NCBI RefSeq assembly: GCF_042684585.1
Contig: NZ_JBHULS010000002.1
Span: forward strand, 558,001 to 622,000
Reading direction: 5' to 3'
From: Algorimicrobium sediminis
GTDB taxonomy: Bacteria; Bacteroidota; Bacteroidia; Flavobacteriales; Flavobacteriaceae
Length of the DNA: 64,000 nt
A program made the translations under genes and the position numbers. Shown piece after piece: positions 51,120-59,650 of the stretch. A model generated the notes under the pieces. It did no database searches. It worked only from the letters and a program-made list of their open reading frames with translations, and was not told the origin of the DNA. How positions within the stretch are numbered: position 1 is the stretch's first letter; each line of letters starts with the position of its first letter.

Positions 51120-52577
51120 TTACTTTTTTGGAATACTAACTGTAAAAGTGGTTCCGTGGTTTACAGAGGATGTAAAGGTAATATTTCCGTTGTAAGTTTC
51201 CACAATATTCTTAACCATTCCTAGTCCTAAACCCATGCCGCTGGATTTAGTAGTAAATTTAGGTTCAAAAATCTTTTCTTTATTTTCCTCCGAAATACCT
51301 TTACCGTTATCGGTTACAATTATTTTTACCTGATCTTGTTCTTCCCGAACTTCAACAATTATTTTCGGTTTTTTTAAACTGTTTTCCGGAATGGCTTGAA
51401 TACCATTTTTAACTAAATTAGTAACTACTCTAATAAGTTGCGTTCTATCGAAATTAACAATTATGTCCTTTTTTTCGGCAATAAAAACAATATAGTCTTC
51501 ATTAAAAATATCTAATGCCAATTTTACAATATGCACCACATTTAAGGTTTCGTTTTGTTGCGCTGGCATTTTAGCAAAATTGGAAAACGCGGACGCTATG
51601 GAACTCATGGTGTCAATTTGTTGGATTAAGGTATTGCTAAATTCCGCAACTTTTTGCGGCATATCGGGATCGTTTGGGTTAAATTTTCGTTGGAAACTTT
51701 GCACACTTAAACGCATGGGCGTTAAAGGGTTTTTAATTTCGTGTGCAACCTGTTTGGCCATTTCGCGCCAAGCCTGTTCGCGCTCGCTTGTTGCTAGCTT
51801 TACGGCACTAGCCTCCAACTGATCTATCATGCTGTTATAAGAAGTTACCAAAATGGCAATTTCTTGACTTGTTGCGCTAACATCAATTTTCTGATTACGT
51901 GTTTCTAGGCGTGTTTCATTCATTTTATCGCTTATTTTTTTAAGCGATTTGGTGATGTATTTAGATAATAAATAAGCCAATCCAATAGCAATGATGAGCA
52001 TGACTAAATACGCGTAGCTTAAGCGCTCTAAAAACTCCCGCAATTCCTTATTTAAAAAATCGTCGTTTTCTAAATAATGTAAATTTAAAATTGCTAATGG
52101 TTTAAATTTTTGGTCGGTAATAACCGAGTAAGACGATAGGTAACTTTGGTTGTTTTCAATGGTTTTCCTTACGTAGCGCCTGTCTACAGAGTGTGCTATG
52201 GTGTTTAAAATGTTAGCGTCTAAACATTGGGTTAACTTGTGGGCATCGAAACTAGCTTTAGACGATTTTAGTAAGCCGCCATCTAAATCGTACAAATTAA
52301 TTTCCATGTTATGAATGGTGGCTATTTCATAAATTTCTTTATTAAAAATAAGCGGTACTTTTTCTGGTGTAACCGGATAGGTGGTTTCCTTAATAGTATA
52401 GTCTATACTGGCTCGAATATTTTCTTCTTTTCGCTCTAAACGGTCTTGATGGTAGTCTCTAGCCTCCTCGTTGTATTGGTAAATACTTACAGCAGCAATT
52501 AATATAGATGCCAGGATAACCAACAAAATCATGGCAAAAAATATACGTAAGCGTAAGGATAATTTGGCTAGTTTCAT
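51120..52577 (-). CDS. Membrane sensor histidine kinase (NtrY-like), no regulator nearby
   Basis: This 485-residue kinase has two membrane helices (about 11-33 and 188-207) bracketing a periplasmic sensor of some 150 residues. A HAMP region (about 205-260) follows, then a phospho-accepting H279 in QVAHEIKNPLTPMRLS. An HATPase domain carries N387/N391 (TNLVKNGIQAI), DNGKG at 423-427 and GMGLGLG at 447-453. All motifs are intact, and H-E-I-K-N-P-L-T-P is typical of the NtrY/HPK4 group. No response regulator gene is nearby. It is the last gene of the hemH-side operon, 45 bases after hemJ, so it may answer to heme or redox state (inference). Confidence 0.88.
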   Translation of the reverse strand: MKLAKLSLRLRIFFAMILLVILASILIAAVSIYQYNEEARDYHQDRLERKEENIRASIDYTIKETTYPVTPEKVPLIFNKEIYEIATIHNMEINLYDLDGGLLKSSKASFDAHKLTQCLDANILNTIAHSVDRRYVRKTIENNQSYLSSYSVITDQKFKPLAILNLHYLENDDFLNKELREFLERLSYAYLVMLIIAIGLAYLLSKYITKSLKKISDKMNETRLETRNQKIDVSATSQEIAILVTSYNSMIDQLEASAVKLATSEREQAWREMAKQVAHEIKNPLTPMRLSVQSFQRKFNPNDPDMPQKVAEFSNTLIQQIDTMSSIASAFSNFAKMPAQQNETLNVVHIVKLALDIFNEDYIVFIAEKKDIIVNFDRTQLIRVVTNLVKNGIQAIPENSLKKPKIIVEVREEQDQVKIIVTDNGKGISEENKEKIFEPKFTTKSSGMGLGLGMVKNIVETYNGNITFTSSVNHGTTFTVSIPKK

Positions 52578-52622
52578 GTAGTGTTATTGTGTTCTAAAGA
52601 TAACAACAATTAAGCCAATTTG

Positions 52623-53171
52623 TTAGGCATCGGGATTTTTACGCCGGATATTTTTGTAAAGTTTAAATCCTAGCATTAATAAAATTCCTAAAACAAATAT
52701 ACCTACTACGCCAAATACCCAATTAATGGCACTTTTTAAAATAACTAAAAATACCACGGCAAAAAGTATAAAGGTAGCACCTTCGTTCCAAAGTCGCATA
52801 AAATTGGATGTTTTACGCACTTCATCGCGCTGCAGTTGTTTGTAGTAGTGGTGTGTTTTTAAGTGGTAGGCTATAAGCAGGATAACAAAAAATAATTTAA
52901 CGTGCATCCAGGGTTGCTCTAGTAAAATAGGTCTAATAAGCAAGAGCCAAATTGCAAAAAATGTGGCCAAAATAGCAGAGGGCCACGTAATAATATTCCA
53001 GAGACGTTTGGCCATTAGTTTTAATTGTTTTCCTAGAATTTCTTTTTCGGGTGACGATTTATGAAAGGCTTCAATTTGATAAACAAATAACCTAGGAATG
53101 TAGAATAAACCTGCAAACCAGGTAACTATAAAAATTAAATGAAGCGCTTTTATGTAATTGTAGTATTCCAT
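52623..53171 (-). CDS. hemJ: Protoporphyrinogen IX oxidase, HemJ type
   Basis: This 182-residue membrane protein has four to five helices. The N-terminal segment KALHLIFIVTWFAGLFYIPRLFVY carries conserved His11, and the middle segment WMHVKLFFVILLIAYH is also typical of HemJ (a member of the CopD-like/UPF0093 family). HemJ oxidises protoporphyrinogen IX to protoporphyrin IX. It lies in an operon with hemH, which uses the product, and no hemG or hemY is seen in the window, so it is the likely oxidase for this genome's pathway here. It is close to MATE by 16 bases. Confidence 0.82.
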   Translation of the reverse strand: MEYYNYIKALHLIFIVTWFAGLFYIPRLFVYQIEAFHKSSPEKEILGKQLKLMAKRLWNIITWPSAILATFFAIWLLLIRPILLEQPWMHVKLFFVILLIAYHLKTHHYYKQLQRDEVRKTSNFMRLWNEGATFILFAVVFLVILKSAINWVFGVVGIFVLGILLMLGFKLYKNIRRKNPDA

Positions 53172-53187
53172 GTGTTATACAAGTAAG

Positions 53188-54546
53188 TTATGGTTTTACA
53201 GTAGCTGTGTTTAAACTCGTTTTTATTTCGCGTTTTAAAAAATAAGCGGTTACAATAGTAGCCAGAACGTCGGCAATTGGAAAAGATACCCAAACGCCAA
53301 TTTCGCCAAAATAAAGAGGTAATATGAGAATTAGCGGTATAAAGAAAAAGCCTTGCCGGGTAAGGGTTAACAATAAAGCCGGAATAGCCTTACCAACAGC
53401 CTGAAAATAGGCCGCCCCAATTAGTTGAAGCGCAATAATAGGCGTGGCGGCAAATACCCAACGCATGGCGCTTGGTGTTTCTGCAATTACTTGGGCATTG
53501 TTGGTAAACAGGCGGGTTATGGTTTCTGGAAATATCATAAGCACTACAAATACTAATGTAGCCAGTATGGCCGCGTAAGTAATAGCTGTATAAATACTTT
53601 TACGAACACGCGCCACGTTTTTAGCCCCATAATTATAGCCTGCAATTGGTAAAAACCCTTGGGTAATACCATAAACCGGGAACAGTGCAAACATAAGCAT
53701 ACGGGCTACTATAGCATAGGCAGTTACCGTGTTCTCGCCACCTAAATCGAATAAAATATTATTCATTAAAAGATAGGTTACACTTACAACGGCCTGTCTA
53801 GCCAGTGTAACAAAGCCTAACGAACTTATTTCGGAAACAATAGGTTTATTTAAACCTAAATGGTTGAGGTTTAGTTTTAACTCGGAGTGTTTAGAGAGAA
53901 AAAACCACAGTATAAAGCAAAAACATAACACGTAAGAACCTGTTGTGGCCCATGCGGCACCAGCCATGCCAAAATCCATAACATTTATAAAAACATAGTC
54001 CAATACCAAGTTAGCCACTGAAGGGATAAGCATGGCATACATGGCAAATTTAGGTTTGCCAACAGCCCTAATTACGGTATTTCCCATCATGTTTAGGGCT
54101 AAAACGGGAACGCCATACAGCACAATAGTGTAGTAAATTTTAGCTGGTTCAAAAATAGCGCCTTTACCGCCAAACGAAGGAATAATGCTATTTACAAACG
54201 CCAAACCTAAAACAACCATGGATATGGTTACGAGTAAGGTTAATGTAATTTGATTTCCGAATGTTTTGAGCGCTTTAGGCTTATTATTCGCACCTAAAGC
54301 TCTCGAAATTATGGAAGAGCCACCAATGCCAATACTCATACCTAGTGCGGCAATAAAGAAGGAAACGGGTAGTACTACGTTAATGGCGGCAATGGCCGTG
54401 GAGCCTATCCAGTTTCCAACAAATATGGTGTCCACTAGTATATTAAGCGACATGACTAAAATTCCAATAGAAGCGGGTACAGCCTGTTTAATTAGTAGCG
54501 TCCCAATAGGACTTGTTCCTAATTCTTCAGATGATATTTTAGCCAT
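53188..54546 (-). CDS. MATE family efflux transporter
   Basis: This 452-residue protein has twelve predicted helices. The N-terminal SPIGTLLIKQAVPASIGILVMSLNILVDTIFVGNWIG and the second-half YGITQGFLPIAGYNYGAKNVARV are the MATE repeats, with the usual pseudo-twofold layout. MATE pumps use Na+ or H+ gradients to export drugs or metabolites. Its place between hemH and hemJ in one operon suggests porphyrin or heme-related export, but this is inference from context only. Confidence 0.85.
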   Translation of the reverse strand: MAKISSEELGTSPIGTLLIKQAVPASIGILVMSLNILVDTIFVGNWIGSTAIAAINVVLPVSFFIAALGMSIGIGGSSIISRALGANNKPKALKTFGNQITLTLLVTISMVVLGLAFVNSIIPSFGGKGAIFEPAKIYYTIVLYGVPVLALNMMGNTVIRAVGKPKFAMYAMLIPSVANLVLDYVFINVMDFGMAGAAWATTGSYVLCFCFILWFFLSKHSELKLNLNHLGLNKPIVSEISSLGFVTLARQAVVSVTYLLMNNILFDLGGENTVTAYAIVARMLMFALFPVYGITQGFLPIAGYNYGAKNVARVRKSIYTAITYAAILATLVFVVLMIFPETITRLFTNNAQVIAETPSAMRWVFAATPIIALQLIGAAYFQAVGKAIPALLLTLTRQGFFFIPLILILPLYFGEIGVWVSFPIADVLATIVTAYFLKREIKTSLNTATVKP

Positions 54547-54588
54547 ATTGTGAAGCAGTCCATTCTGGATTCAGAAGGATTTTATAAA

Positions 54589-55629
54589 TTAATGTTGTAC
54601 AGTTGCAGTTTCAGCTTGAGCCCAGTTATTAATCCATTTTACTAATAAATTAACCCAGGGCGTTTCAGTATTTAAACAAGGAATGGTTGTAAAATCCTTA
54701 CCACCCATTTCGTGAAAAATTTCTTCACCTTCCATGGCTATTTCTTCCAGAGTTTCTAAACAGTCGCTTACAAAGGCAGGGGTAACTATAGCCATATTTT
54801 TAACGCCTTCTTTTCCTAAACGCTCTATGGTCCTGTCTGTATAAGGTTGTAACCATGGGTCGAAACCTAAACGCGATTGAAAACTGCTAGAGTAAGTGCC
54901 TGGTGCAAAATTTAATTTTTCGGCTACCAAACGCGTCACCTCTTTGCATTGGTGTCTGTAGCAAAATTCGTGTGCAGGCGATGGTGTTTCGCAGCAGCTA
55001 CCATCAATTTTACAATGCGATTTAGTAATATCGCTTTTTCGAATATGGCGCTCTGGTACACCGTGATATGAGAAAAGTAAATGCTCGTATTTTTTACCTT
55101 CTAAATGCTTGGAAATACTATTAGAAAGCACATCTATATAATCGGGGTTGTTGTAAAAAGCGGGTAGATTTTCAATGGTCATATTTGGAAAATGTTCCTG
55201 CCTAATTTCTTCGGCTAAAACCAAAATAGTTTCGGTGGTAGCCATGGCAAATTGTGGGTACAACGGAATTAAAAATACCGTATCTACACCTTTGTCTGCC
55301 AATTCTTGAAGGCCTTTTTTTATAGACATACTGCCGTAGCGCATGGCAAGTCCTACCGGAAAATCTACAGACTCTTGTACCTTCTGTTGCAACTGTTCAG
55401 ATAGTACTATAAGAGGCGAGCCCTCTTCCCACCATATTTTTTTGTACGCTTTGGCCGAAGCTTTTGGTCGGGTGTTTAATATAATTCCCCGAACCAATAA
55501 GGTGCGTGCCCAATAGGGCACATCTATTACCCGTTCGTCCATCAAAAACTCGTCTAAATATTTTTTTACATCTTTTGGTTCTGGGCTATCTGGAGACCCA
55601 AGATTAACGAGTAAAACACCTTTTTTCAT
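54589..55629 (-). CDS. hemH: Ferrochelatase
   Basis: This 346-residue enzyme inserts Fe2+ into protoporphyrin IX. The N-terminal GVLLVNLGSPDSPEPKDVKKYL and the catalytic histidine H189 in FSYHGVPERH are typical, and VTPAFVSDCLETLEEI carries the conserved acids. An internal segment with C206, C212, C213, C223 and C228 (spacing CX5CCX9CX4C) is distinctive and could bind a metal or an iron-sulfur cluster, as shown for some other bacterial ferrochelatases. It follows the AraC gene by 46 bases and precedes MATE by 42. Confidence 0.94.
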   Translation of the reverse strand: MKKGVLLVNLGSPDSPEPKDVKKYLDEFLMDERVIDVPYWARTLLVRGIILNTRPKASAKAYKKIWWEEGSPLIVLSEQLQQKVQESVDFPVGLAMRYGSMSIKKGLQELADKGVDTVFLIPLYPQFAMATTETILVLAEEIRQEHFPNMTIENLPAFYNNPDYIDVLSNSISKHLEGKKYEHLLFSYHGVPERHIRKSDITKSHCKIDGSCCETPSPAHEFCYRHQCKEVTRLVAEKLNFAPGTYSSSFQSRLGFDPWLQPYTDRTIERLGKEGVKNMAIVTPAFVSDCLETLEEIAMEGEEIFHEMGGKDFTTIPCLNTETPWVNLLVKWINNWAQAETATVQH

Positions 55630-55675
55630 TATTTTTTAGTTTTTAAGAGGATTTTTCTTTTTCTTTTTTTTGCTT

Positions 55676-56599
55676 TTACGAAGATACGGACATTATGTAT
55701 TTTTTGGGCGTTGTGCCATACTTCTTTTTAAAGGCTGCTATAAAGTGGCTGGACGTGCTGTAACCGACCTTTAGGCCAACTTCATTTACGTTGTTTTCGC
55801 CCGACTCTAGAAGTTTTCGGGCTACTTCCATTTTGTAATCGAATAAGAAGCTAAATACCGAATCGCCGTAAATTTCTTTAAAGCCTTCTTTTAATTTTTT
55901 TAAACTTAACTGGATTTCGTCTGCCAGTTCTTGCAAAGAAGGCGGTTCCGCCATGCGTGCAATAATAATGTCTTTGGCTTTTTTAATTTTTAAAACGTTG
56001 GTCTCGTCTGCCAAAAAGGGGCACTGCTCTATGTTGGCATCTTCACTACGGTTAAAGTACAAACTTAAAAGTTCGTAGGCTTTGGCTTTAAAATAAAGGT
56101 TTTTTAAAGAGCCGTTTAAGTTGTAATTTATAAGCTGGTTTAACACAATGGCCATGGATGGCGTTATAACACTGTCTTTATAATATTTTTTGTCTTTATT
56201 ATCACCGCTTAAAAAAGTTATGTAATTGGCTTCTTGCGAAAACAGGCTGTGAAATTTTTGAATAGAAAATACCAACGATACCAACCACGATTTTGGTTGC
56301 ACCTTCATATGAATGGGCAAATCGCGCTGCGGATTGTAAAGCAGTAAGGCAGTTTCTTCTTTAATATTCAAAACATAGCTTCCGTTATTAAACATAAACA
56401 TGCTAGAACCCTTCAAGCAAAAGTGAAACTGTATAAACTTGCTATCAATGTCGCGCTGAACAATGTCTATGCCATTACTATCGTTTTGATGCGTTAAAAT
56501 TATAAAACCGTCTGCAACCTTTGTTTCGTTAAAAGTTCTTTGAGCGACATTTTTTAAGTGGTCCGTCATGGCTATATTTTTGTTTTTATTTAGAATCAT
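55676..56599 (-). CDS. AraC family transcriptional regulator
   Basis: This regulator of about 300 residues has an N-terminal effector domain (to about 205) and a C-terminal AraC DNA-binding domain with two helix-turn-helix units: PPSLQELADEIQLSLKKLKEGFKEIYGDSVFSFLFDYKME and then VGLKVGYSTSSHFIAAFKKKYGTTPKKYI. The kind with SLKKLKEGFKEIYG resembles PchR-type regulators of iron acquisition. The start is ATG 56599 or ATG 56569 (MTDHLKNVAQ). It diverges from hemA and leads the hemH operon, so it very likely controls heme synthesis; the effector may be heme, a porphyrin or iron. Confidence 0.85.
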   Translation of the reverse strand: MILNKNKNIAMTDHLKNVAQRTFNETKVADGFIILTHQNDSNGIDIVQRDIDSKFIQFHFCLKGSSMFMFNNGSYVLNIKEETALLLYNPQRDLPIHMKVQPKSWLVSLVFSIQKFHSLFSQEANYITFLSGDNKDKKYYKDSVITPSMAIVLNQLINYNLNGSLKNLYFKAKAYELLSLYFNRSEDANIEQCPFLADETNVLKIKKAKDIIIARMAEPPSLQELADEIQLSLKKLKEGFKEIYGDSVFSFLFDYKMEVARKLLESGENNVNEVGLKVGYSTSSHFIAAFKKKYGTTPKKYIMSVSS

Positions 56600-56635
56600 T
56601 CTAAACTAACGCCTTGAAAGTCGTTGCTATGACTG

Positions 56636-56643
56636 CAAAAATA
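56636..56643 (-). promoter_or_regulatory. Promoter -7 element of the AraC-hemH operon
   Basis: On the minus strand the sequence reads TATTTTTG (TAnnTTTG), 37 to 44 bases before the AraC gene start at 56599. No clean TTG was seen at -33; the palindrome at 56640-56659 takes that space. Confidence 0.5.
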
Positions 56644-56659
56644 TGACATTTATCATATT
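56640..56659. promoter_or_regulatory. Palindrome AATATGA-N6-TCATATT, CRP/FNR-like spacing
   Basis: Perfect 7-base arms (56640-56646 and 56653-56659) enclose 6 bases, so the core is TGA-N6-TCA, the spacing used by CRP/FNR-family proteins. It partly covers the AraC promoter -7 element. No such regulator gene is in the window. Confidence 0.5.
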
Positions 56660-56670
56660 ATTTTTAAAAT

Positions 56671-56690
56671 AAACGTTAAAAAACGCTAAA
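56671..56690. promoter_or_regulatory. Tandem 10-bp direct repeat, possible AraC site
   Basis: AAACGTTAAA and AAACGCTAAA lie head to tail at 56671-56680 and 56681-56690, with one mismatch. AraC-family proteins bind direct repeats on one face of the helix, and the 10-base period suits this. Confidence 0.4.
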
Positions 56691-56737
56691 CGATACTATT
56701 AGTTCTTTGAGCGTTACTTTTTATGAGATTCCCAATC

Positions 56738-56745
56738 TATTTTTG
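56738..56745 (+). promoter_or_regulatory. Promoter -7 element of hemA
   Basis: TATTTTTG matches TAnnTTTG, 22 bases before the ATG at 56767. The nearest TTTG upstream (56706-56709, inside the direct repeat) is 28 bases away, longer than the usual 17-23, which would fit a promoter that needs an activator. Confidence 0.5.
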
Positions 56746-56766
56746 TTAGGAATTTTGAAAACGACT

Positions 56767-58029
56767 ATGACGCAGTATCACATTTCTAAAGGAACACATT
56801 TTTACGCAATTGGAATAAGCTACAAAAAAGCGGATGCAGAAATCCGTGGGCATTATAGTTTAGACGATGCTGGTAAGCAAGCAATTTTAGAGCAAGCCAA
56901 AGCCGAAGGTATAGAAAGTTTAATTGTTACCTCTACATGTAACCGAACAGAGTTATATGGTTTTGCAGCTAGTCCGGACGATTTAGTTACCTTGCTTTGC
57001 GAAAATACCAAGGGCACCATTGAAGAGTTTCAAAGCGTAGCATACATATACAAAAACCACGATGCCATTGCGCACATGTTTCGTGTAGGATCTGGATTAG
57101 ATAGCCAGATTTTAGGCGATTTTGAAATTATAGGGCAATTAAAAAACGCTACCAACGCTTCTAAAGGTTATGGTTTAGTAAATGCTTTTTTAGAACGGCT
57201 TATAAATTCCGTTATTCAAGCAAGTAAACGCATTAAAACAGAAACTAAAATTTCTTCGGGTGCTACTTCGGTTTCATTTGCTTCGGTACAATACATTTTA
57301 AATGAAGTAGCAAATGTAGCTTCCAAAAATATTTTATTATTTGGTACTGGAAAAATTGGTAGAAATACCTGCGAGAATTTAGTAAAACATTCCAAGAACT
57401 CCCATATTACGCTTATAAATAGAACTAAAGACAAAGCCGAAAAAATAGCCGGTAAGTTTAATTTAGTTGTTAAAGATTACGCCAACCTACAAGAGGAAAT
57501 TAGTCGTACAGATGTATTAATTGTTGCCACAGGCGCGCAATTACCTACCGTTGATAAAGATATTATTCAGAACACCAAACCGTTGTTGATTCTGGATTTG
57601 TCCATACCTAAAAACGTAAATGAAAATGTTACGCAATTACCAAACGTGTCGTTGGTGCATATGGATCAGTTAGCCAAAATAACCGATGTTACTATTGAAA
57701 ACAGACGTTTGGATATTCCGCTTGCAGAAGCCATAATAGAAGAGGTAAAAGCCGAGTTTAACGAGTGGTTAGAAACCCGAAAGTTTGCTCCTACCATAAA
57801 AGCTTTAAAATTAAAATTAACCGATTTAAAAAACGCCGAATTAGATACACAGCGTAAAAAAATTGCCGATTTTAATGAAACACAAGCCGAACTGATTAGT
57901 AATAATATTATTCAAAAAATTACCAATCATTTTGCACATCATTTAAAAGATGATGCCATGACTACCAATGAAAGCCTAGAACTTATAAAAAAGGTTTTTC
58001 AACTAGAAGAAACGCCATCTCATGTCTAA
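56767..58029 (+). CDS. hemA: Glutamyl-tRNA reductase
   Basis: This is the first enzyme of C5-type heme synthesis, reducing glutamyl-tRNA to glutamate semialdehyde with NADPH. From the ATG at 56767 it has 420 residues. The catalytic cysteine is C58 in TSTCNRTELY, the NADPH domain has LFGTGKIGRNTCENL near 196, and a C-terminal dimerisation helix follows. A TTG at 56707 would add 20 residues but lies upstream of the promoter element at 56738, so the ATG is chosen. The end overlaps hemC-hemD by 8 bases. Confidence 0.95.
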   Translation: MTQYHISKGTHFYAIGISYKKADAEIRGHYSLDDAGKQAILEQAKAEGIESLIVTSTCNRTELYGFAASPDDLVTLLCENTKGTIEEFQSVAYIYKNHDAIAHMFRVGSGLDSQILGDFEIIGQLKNATNASKGYGLVNAFLERLINSVIQASKRIKTETKISSGATSVSFASVQYILNEVANVASKNILLFGTGKIGRNTCENLVKHSKNSHITLINRTKDKAEKIAGKFNLVVKDYANLQEEISRTDVLIVATGAQLPTVDKDIIQNTKPLLILDLSIPKNVNENVTQLPNVSLVHMDQLAKITDVTIENRRLDIPLAEAIIEEVKAEFNEWLETRKFAPTIKALKLKLTDLKNAELDTQRKKIADFNETQAELISNNIIQKITNHFAHHLKDDAMTTNESLELIKKVFQLEETPSHV

Positions 58030-59599
58030 AATTATACGCATTGGCACACGCGATAGTGAATTAGCACTATGGCAGGCCAAAACCGTCCAAAGCCAACTAG
58101 AAGCTCTTGGGCATAACACTGTAATCGTGCCTGTAAAATCTACAGGCGATTTAGTTTTAAATAAACCCATTTACGAATTAGGAATAACAGGAGTTTTTAC
58201 AAAAACACTGGATATTGCTATGCTAAACGAAGAAATTGATATAGCTGTACACTCGTTTAAAGATGTACCTACACTTCTTCCAAAAGGCATTGTACAAGTG
58301 GCGGTTATAAAACGTGGCAATGTAAAAGATACCTTGGTATTTAAAAATAACGAAGAGTTTTTATCGCAAAAACATGCCGTGGTAGCCACCGGAAGTTTGC
58401 GCCGTAGGGCACAATGGCTAAATCGCTACCCGTCACACGAAGTAGCAGATATAAGAGGTAATGTAAATTTACGACTTCAAAAATTAGCCGATAATGCCGA
58501 CTGGAATGCTGCTATTTTTGCGGCCGCAGGATTGGGGCGTATTAATAAACGACCTGAAAACGCCATAAATCTAGATTGGATGATTCCAGCACCCGCACAA
58601 GGTGCAATAATGGTTACCGCTTTGGAATCCGATAAAGATATTCAAGCTATTTGTGCCGAAATAAACCATGAAGAAACCGAAATTTGTACCCGTATTGAAC
58701 GTAAATTTTTAAATTTATTAGAAGGGGGCTGTTCGGCGCCAATTGGGGCTTTAGCTTTTATTAAAGATGAAGAAATACATTTTACTGGTGTTTTATTAAG
58801 TCCAGATGGCCAGAAAAAAATAGAGGTGACCCGAAAAGAAAAACTTGGCGAACACCACAATTTAGCCAAATTTTGTGCAGACTATGTTATAGAGCGTGGT
58901 GGTAAACGCTTAATGGACAGCATTAAAAAGTCCAACCAGAAAATTAATATTTTTTCCACAAAACGCCTCACAGAGGACCAACGTTTACTTTTTCATAACG
59001 ATGTTGTAGCCGATAGCACAGATTTTGTAAAAATTAGCTCCAACAGAATTCACCCAAGTATTCTTAAGCAGCCCATTGAAAATGTTATCATTACAAGTAA
59101 AAACGGGGTGGAGGCTTTAACAACTAACTTCGATCCAGCGGCTTTACAATTTAAAAACATTTATTGTGTTGGTTTGCGCACCAAACGCCTTATAGAAAGA
59201 CGTATTGGGCCAGTAAAATTTGCCGCTCATAACGCGGCAACTCTTGCCAAGCATATGGTGGAGTTTATGGAAGGAACAGAGGTAACCTATTTTTGTAGTA
59301 ACCTACATTTGGATACACTACCAACCGTTTTGGGTAAAAATAACATAACGGTGCACGAGGTGGAGGCTTACCAAACTAAATATGCAGGTAAAACTATTGC
59401 AGACTCTGTAGAAGGGGTTATGTTTTTTAGTCCTTCAACTGTGGAGAGTTACATTCAAAAAAATAAGCCTAAAGGGGTAGCGTTCTGTATAGGAACTACC
59501 ACGGCAAACGAGGCAAAAAAATACTTTAAAGATGTGCGCACAGCCAAAATACCAACAGTGGAAAGTGTGGTAGAATTGGTAAACGCATATTATGTATAA
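58022..59599 (+). CDS. hemCD: Hydroxymethylbilane synthase fused to uroporphyrinogen-III synthase
   Basis: This is a 525-residue fusion. Residues 1 to about 303 are HemC: IGTRDSELALWQAK at the start, the dipyrromethane-binding Cys C237 in LEGGCSAPIGA, and the VATGSLRRRAQ loop. Residues from about 308 on are HemD: KINIFSTKRLTEDQRLLF, IITSKNGVEALTTNF, and the last third with VEGVMFFSPSTVESYIQKN. The two consecutive enzymes turn porphobilinogen into uroporphyrinogen III. The junction is in frame and no start or stop lies between them. The fusion is known in Bacteroidota. It overlaps hemA by 8 bases. Confidence 0.93.
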   Translation: MSKIIRIGTRDSELALWQAKTVQSQLEALGHNTVIVPVKSTGDLVLNKPIYELGITGVFTKTLDIAMLNEEIDIAVHSFKDVPTLLPKGIVQVAVIKRGNVKDTLVFKNNEEFLSQKHAVVATGSLRRRAQWLNRYPSHEVADIRGNVNLRLQKLADNADWNAAIFAAAGLGRINKRPENAINLDWMIPAPAQGAIMVTALESDKDIQAICAEINHEETEICTRIERKFLNLLEGGCSAPIGALAFIKDEEIHFTGVLLSPDGQKKIEVTRKEKLGEHHNLAKFCADYVIERGGKRLMDSIKKSNQKINIFSTKRLTEDQRLLFHNDVVADSTDFVKISSNRIHPSILKQPIENVIITSKNGVEALTTNFDPAALQFKNIYCVGLRTKRLIERRIGPVKFAAHNAATLAKHMVEFMEGTEVTYFCSNLHLDTLPTVLGKNNITVHEVEAYQTKYAGKTIADSVEGVMFFSPSTVESYIQKNKPKGVAFCIGTTTANEAKKYFKDVRTAKIPTVESVVELVNAYYV

Positions 59600-59650
59600 T
59601 TATAAACCTAATAAAATAGTTTCCTTTCGCACACAGGAAAAAGTAAGCAT

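Larger units (their letters stand above)
56534..56713. repeat. 13-bp direct repeat around the araC-hemA divide
   Basis: AGTTCTTTGAGCG occurs at 56534-56546, in the start of the AraC gene, and at 56701-56713, upstream of hemA. A 13-base identity over such a short distance is unlikely by chance and could be a regulator-binding site or the trace of a local duplication. Confidence 0.5.

Noticed and set aside
56707..56766. Longer hemA frame from a TTG
   Set aside because: The promoter -7 element at 56738 lies inside it, and the conserved N-terminus begins at the ATG at 56767.
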